Positions 5,485 to 7,286 of a DNA stretch of 7,286 bases are shown here, one piece after another. The DNA comes from Bacteroidales bacterium. Lineage in GTDB: Bacteria > Bacteroidota > Bacteroidia > Bacteroidales > SMBSF39. Where the stretch lies: contig JAIOSH010000569.1 in the NCBI GenBank assembly GCA_021107685.1, positions 1 through 7,286 on the forward strand, given 5' to 3'. Under the pieces are notes generated by a model. The model had not been told where the DNA came from, did no database searches, and saw nothing but the letters and a program-made list of their open reading frames with translations. The position numbers were made by a program, and so were the translations under genes. How positions within the stretch are numbered: the first letter of the stretch is position 1; every line of letters starts with the position of its first letter.

Positions 5485-6136
5485 TTATTTTTTCATTAAA
5501 TTGTTGTTCTAACGAATAAATTGCTTCACTTCCGGCATTTTCCAAACGTTCATTAATTGACGACTGCTTTATATTTAATCTGTTAGCTATTTGCTCTTGA
5601 TTTAATCCGGAAAATTTTAATGAAATGGCTTCTGCTTGTTTGCCTGTCCATTTGAAAATAATTGCATCAAACAAAGCAAATGCCGTATTAAATTCATTGT
5701 TAATTTTTTCCCAGGGTGTTTTGATAGTTAACCTTTGATTTTTTTTCATTTTATCAAGCAATGGTCCCGAGTTTCTGTATGCTTCCCCGTCTCCTTCTCC
5801 GCCTTTTTCAGATGGAAAAAAATCAATAGTTCCTATTCCTATAGCAATTCTTGCATCAATAGCTTTATGTCTGTTAAGTTTAAATTCACTACAAATGTTA
5901 GCCCTGATAATTAAACTGGTTAAAAAAGCATATTCCGGTTTCGATAAAACTCCCTGAAAACTATCACCTCTAAATATCTCTAATGGAGAATAAACAATAT
6001 TTGATTTTAAAGTTTCATTAACCTGATTAAATGAAGATTTTATAAGCAATAATAATCTGTTACGTTGACCCATATCCAGCATGGATGAGCCCACAACATC
6101 ACCTGTTAAAACTGCATAAAATTTATTTGTTTCCAT
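5462..6136 (-). CDS. SatD-family protein with C-terminal helix-turn-helix
   Basis: The 224-residue protein fits the SatD family, named from the Streptococcus mutans sat locus; the biochemical role is unknown. The N-terminal domain (about 5-130) carries YAVLTGDVVGSS (7-18), EIFRGDSFQGVL (53-64), DARIAIGIGTIDF (94-106) and EGDGEAYRNSGPLLDKM (114-130). The order of these blocks recalls class III nucleotidyl cyclases, with Asp13 and Asp58 where the metal-binding aspartates would be. Residues 172-205 (LKFSGLNQEQIANRLNIKQ and onward) form a likely helix-turn-helix of sigma-region-4 type, suggesting a DNA-binding regulator. The last codons, reading YRAATL and stop, are supplied by a REP-like palindrome, so the native C-terminus may be altered. 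An inverted repeat lies 3 bp before the ATG. The usual DUF3307 partner downstream is broken. Confidence 0.82.
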   Translation of the reverse strand: METNKFYAVLTGDVVGSSMLDMGQRNRLLLLIKSSFNQVNETLKSNIVYSPLEIFRGDSFQGVLSKPEYAFLTSLIIRANICSEFKLNRHKAIDARIAIGIGTIDFFPSEKGGEGDGEAYRNSGPLLDKMKKNQRLTIKTPWEKINNEFNTAFALFDAIIFKWTGKQAEAISLKFSGLNQEQIANRLNIKQSSINERLENAGSEAIYSLEQQFNEKIIYRAATL

Positions 6137-6139
6137 TTA

Positions 6140-6158
6140 TGTACTTTATTTAAGTACA
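6140..6158. promoter_or_regulatory. Perfect 7-bp inverted repeat just upstream of satD
   Basis: TGTACTT (6140-6146) and AAGTACA (6152-6158) enclose a 5-nt A/T loop. The repeat fills the 25-bp gap between the cupin stop and the satD ATG and ends 3 bp before that ATG. It could be an operator, possibly for SatD's own helix-turn-helix domain, or an RNA hairpin limiting satD translation. There is no T-tract to make it a terminator. Confidence 0.45.
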
Positions 6159-6161
6159 AAA

Positions 6162-6656
6162 TTAATTGATTTTTAATTTGTGAAGAAGTTTTTTATTGTA
6201 ATCCCAGGCATTATTATCACCTTCTTTTGGTGCCCACGAAGCAAAATTTTTATCATCTATCGGATTATATGGTCCATCTTTTACTTCATAAGCAACTGTT
6301 CCTTCTTCAAGTGAAATAATTGTATGATATGTTCGGGGAGGAATCTCTACACCATAATTTCCTTCTTTTGAATCTAAAACTATATAATCAATAATGTTGC
6401 CTTTCTCATCAAACTCAACAATTAAAATTTTCCCGCGAAGGACAAAGAAAACCTCTGCTTTGTCAGGGTTTTCATGCTTATGGGGTTGAAAATAAGTGTC
6501 AGGCTCCATAGCATTAAGCATTCTTTGTAGGGTATCATCAAGTTTTTTATGAAAATTGTAATTTTTTCTTTTTCTTTTTGATGATTTTGCAATATCCGAT
6601 GTTTTTGATATAAGAGAATCATTAATTTTTATCATCGTTTTATTATTTATTTTCAT
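6162..6656 (-). CDS. WbuC-family cupin-fold metalloprotein
   Basis: This is a 164-residue single-domain cupin. The core motif PHKHENPDKAEVFFVLRG (58-75) gives candidate metal ligands His59, His61 and Glu68, with His111 in EIPPRTYHTIISLEEGT as the fourth. The family signatures QRMLNAMEPDTYFQPH (44-59), VAYEVKDGPYNP (121-132) and DKNFASWAPKEGD (135-147) mark it as the WbuC type. These proteins often sit in O-antigen or polysaccharide gene clusters; the substrate is unknown. The first ATG overlaps the upstream methyltransferase gene by 14 bp. A second ATG (codon 8, at 6635) starts closer to the usual family N-terminus, lies 7 bp after that gene's stop, and is equally possible. The glycosyltransferase end two genes upstream is a weak hint of a surface polysaccharide role. 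Confidence 0.88.
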   Translation of the reverse strand: MKINNKTMIKINDSLISKTSDIAKSSKRKRKNYNFHKKLDDTLQRMLNAMEPDTYFQPHKHENPDKAEVFFVLRGKILIVEFDEKGNIIDYIVLDSKEGNYGVEIPPRTYHTIISLEEGTVAYEVKDGPYNPIDDKNFASWAPKEGDNNAWDYNKKLLHKLKIN

Positions 6657-7113
6657 GCTTAATCAACCATTCTTTTCTCCAAATTCCTGCTGCAAAGCCT
6701 GTTAGTTTACCATTTGTTCCTATTACTCTATGACAAGGAATTACTATACCAATTTTATTATTTCTATTTGCATTGCCCACAGCCCTTACTGCTTTTGGAT
6801 TTTTAATTTTTTTTGCGATTTCCAAATATGTGCTTGTTTTACCAAAAGGTATTTTTATTAACTCATTCCATACTTGTTTTTGGAATGAAGTTCCTTGAAT
6901 ATCAAGTTTAATATCAAATTCCTTTCGTTTTCCATTAAAATATTCATCCAACTGTTTTACACAATTTTGCAAGAATTTTGGAATATCTTTTATTTCTTCA
7001 GCTTCATTCCTAAAACTTACGGAATATATTCCATTCTCCGTTCCGGCTATTTCTAAATAACCTATTGGCGATTTGTAAAATGCTTTACTTAAATCATTAG
7101 TATATTTTTCCAT
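6643..7113 (-). CDS. ogt: Methylated-DNA--[protein]-cysteine S-methyltransferase
   Basis: This 156-residue suicide repair protein transfers the alkyl group from O6-alkylguanine (and O4-alkylthymine) in DNA to its own cysteine. The active site is IPCHRVIG (125-132) with Cys127 as acceptor. Upstream are TSFQKQVWNELIKIPFGKTSTY (75-96), the helix-turn-helix entry, and AVRAVGNANRNN (108-119), which carries the Arg finger (Arg110). GKLTGFAAGIWRKEWLIKHE (135-154) closes the domain. The common ANGxN is ANRNN here, a mild deviation. The N-terminal ribonuclease-H-like half (about 10-70) is present, and there is no Ada regulatory domain, so this is the free-standing Ogt form. It begins 5 bp after a glycosyltransferase stop and overlaps the cupin gene at its 3' end, so its expression is probably set by an upstream operon promoter. 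Confidence 0.95.
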   Translation of the reverse strand: MEKYTNDLSKAFYKSPIGYLEIAGTENGIYSVSFRNEAEEIKDIPKFLQNCVKQLDEYFNGKRKEFDIKLDIQGTSFQKQVWNELIKIPFGKTSTYLEIAKKIKNPKAVRAVGNANRNNKIGIVIPCHRVIGTNGKLTGFAAGIWRKEWLIKHENK

Positions 7114-7118
7114 TTGAT

Positions 7119-7286
7119 TTATAATTTTTTATTTTTAGAATTTATAATATTATCAAGCTTTTTAGTTGCATTTTCCCAATTAAAATTATTTATAACAAAA
7201 TTGTAAGCATTTTGGGCAATTTGTTCAGCTTTTTTTTTATTTTCAAGCAAATAGATAATCTGTTTAGCGTATTCTTCAGGTGAAAA
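7119..7286 (-). CDS. Partial glycosyltransferase (GT4-like), C-terminal 55 residues
   Basis: The minus-strand frame enters from the window end and stops at TAA 7121-7119. The 55 residues begin FSPEEYAKQIIYLLENKKKA and continue EQIAQNAYNFVINNFNWENATKKL, ending in a Lys/Asn-rich tail. The pattern (P-E-E-Y/L-A then a helix of bounded length, Lys-Ala-Glu and NNFNWE) is that of the C-terminal helix of GT4-family glycosyltransferases, where it packs back onto the N-terminal domain. The donor- and acceptor-binding parts lie outside the window, so the sugar and pathway are unknown. The ogt start follows after 5 bp, so this gene is probably upstream in the same transcript. Identification rests on a short segment. 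Confidence 0.7.
   Translation of the reverse strand, partial: FSPEEYAKQIIYLLENKKKAEQIAQNAYNFVINNFNWENATKKLDNIINSKNKKL

Noticed and set aside
6422..6622. Second minus-strand frame within the cupin gene
   Set aside because: It is an alternative frame of the WbuC-type cupin, whose metal-binding motif is clearly in the other frame.

Overview
The window is AT-rich with A/T-rich, mostly Shine-Dalgarno-free gene starts. Its protein families and intergenic repeats are those of Bacteroidetes (probably a Bacteroidales-type or uncultured relative); this is inferred from sequence style, as there is no rRNA to confirm it. It is chromosomal: core genes (histidyl-tRNA synthetase, an O6-alkylguanine repair protein, an aromatic amino acid ammonia-lyase) with repeat-derived debris between them. 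I see no phage, CRISPR, tRNA, rRNA or intact transposase gene.

Layout. 1-334 (-): N-terminal part of a multi-pass membrane protein, cut by the window edge. 335-866: a gene-poor, repeat-rich gap. It holds a TAAATGG mini-repeat, two small hairpins, and a 201-bp element (600-800) bounded by an 18-bp inverted repeat (17/18). Inside that element is a 27-codon remnant of a four-helix-bundle (23S rRNA intervening-sequence protein) gene. 867-2390 (-): HAL/PAL-family ammonia-lyase, divergent from 2531-3649 (+), a two-domain GNAT-like protein. 3650-3701: a short convergent gap with two hairpins. 3702-7286 (-): a tight co-directional cluster, in transcription order glycosyltransferase C-terminus, ogt-type methyltransferase, WbuC-type cupin, SatD-family protein, a broken DUF3307 gene and hisS. 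Spacings are 5 bp, a 14-bp overlap, 25 bp, about 100 bp (filled with repeats) and 7 bp, so one transcript could serve all.

The most interesting thread is how repeats have entered or worn away genes. (a) Three palindromes spaced at exactly 29 bp sit between satD and the DUF3307 remnant; the last one supplies satD's final codons and stop. (b) The DUF3307 gene has lost its middle and its two ends are out of frame. (c) hisS carries an in-frame run of an AGAARTC heptanucleotide repeat in a loop before motif 2. (d) The 600-800 element looks like an internally deleted, non-autonomous relative of rRNA-type intervening sequences. No complete new defence or metabolic system is evident; the novelty is in these repeat elements and in a possible cyclase-like reading of SatD.
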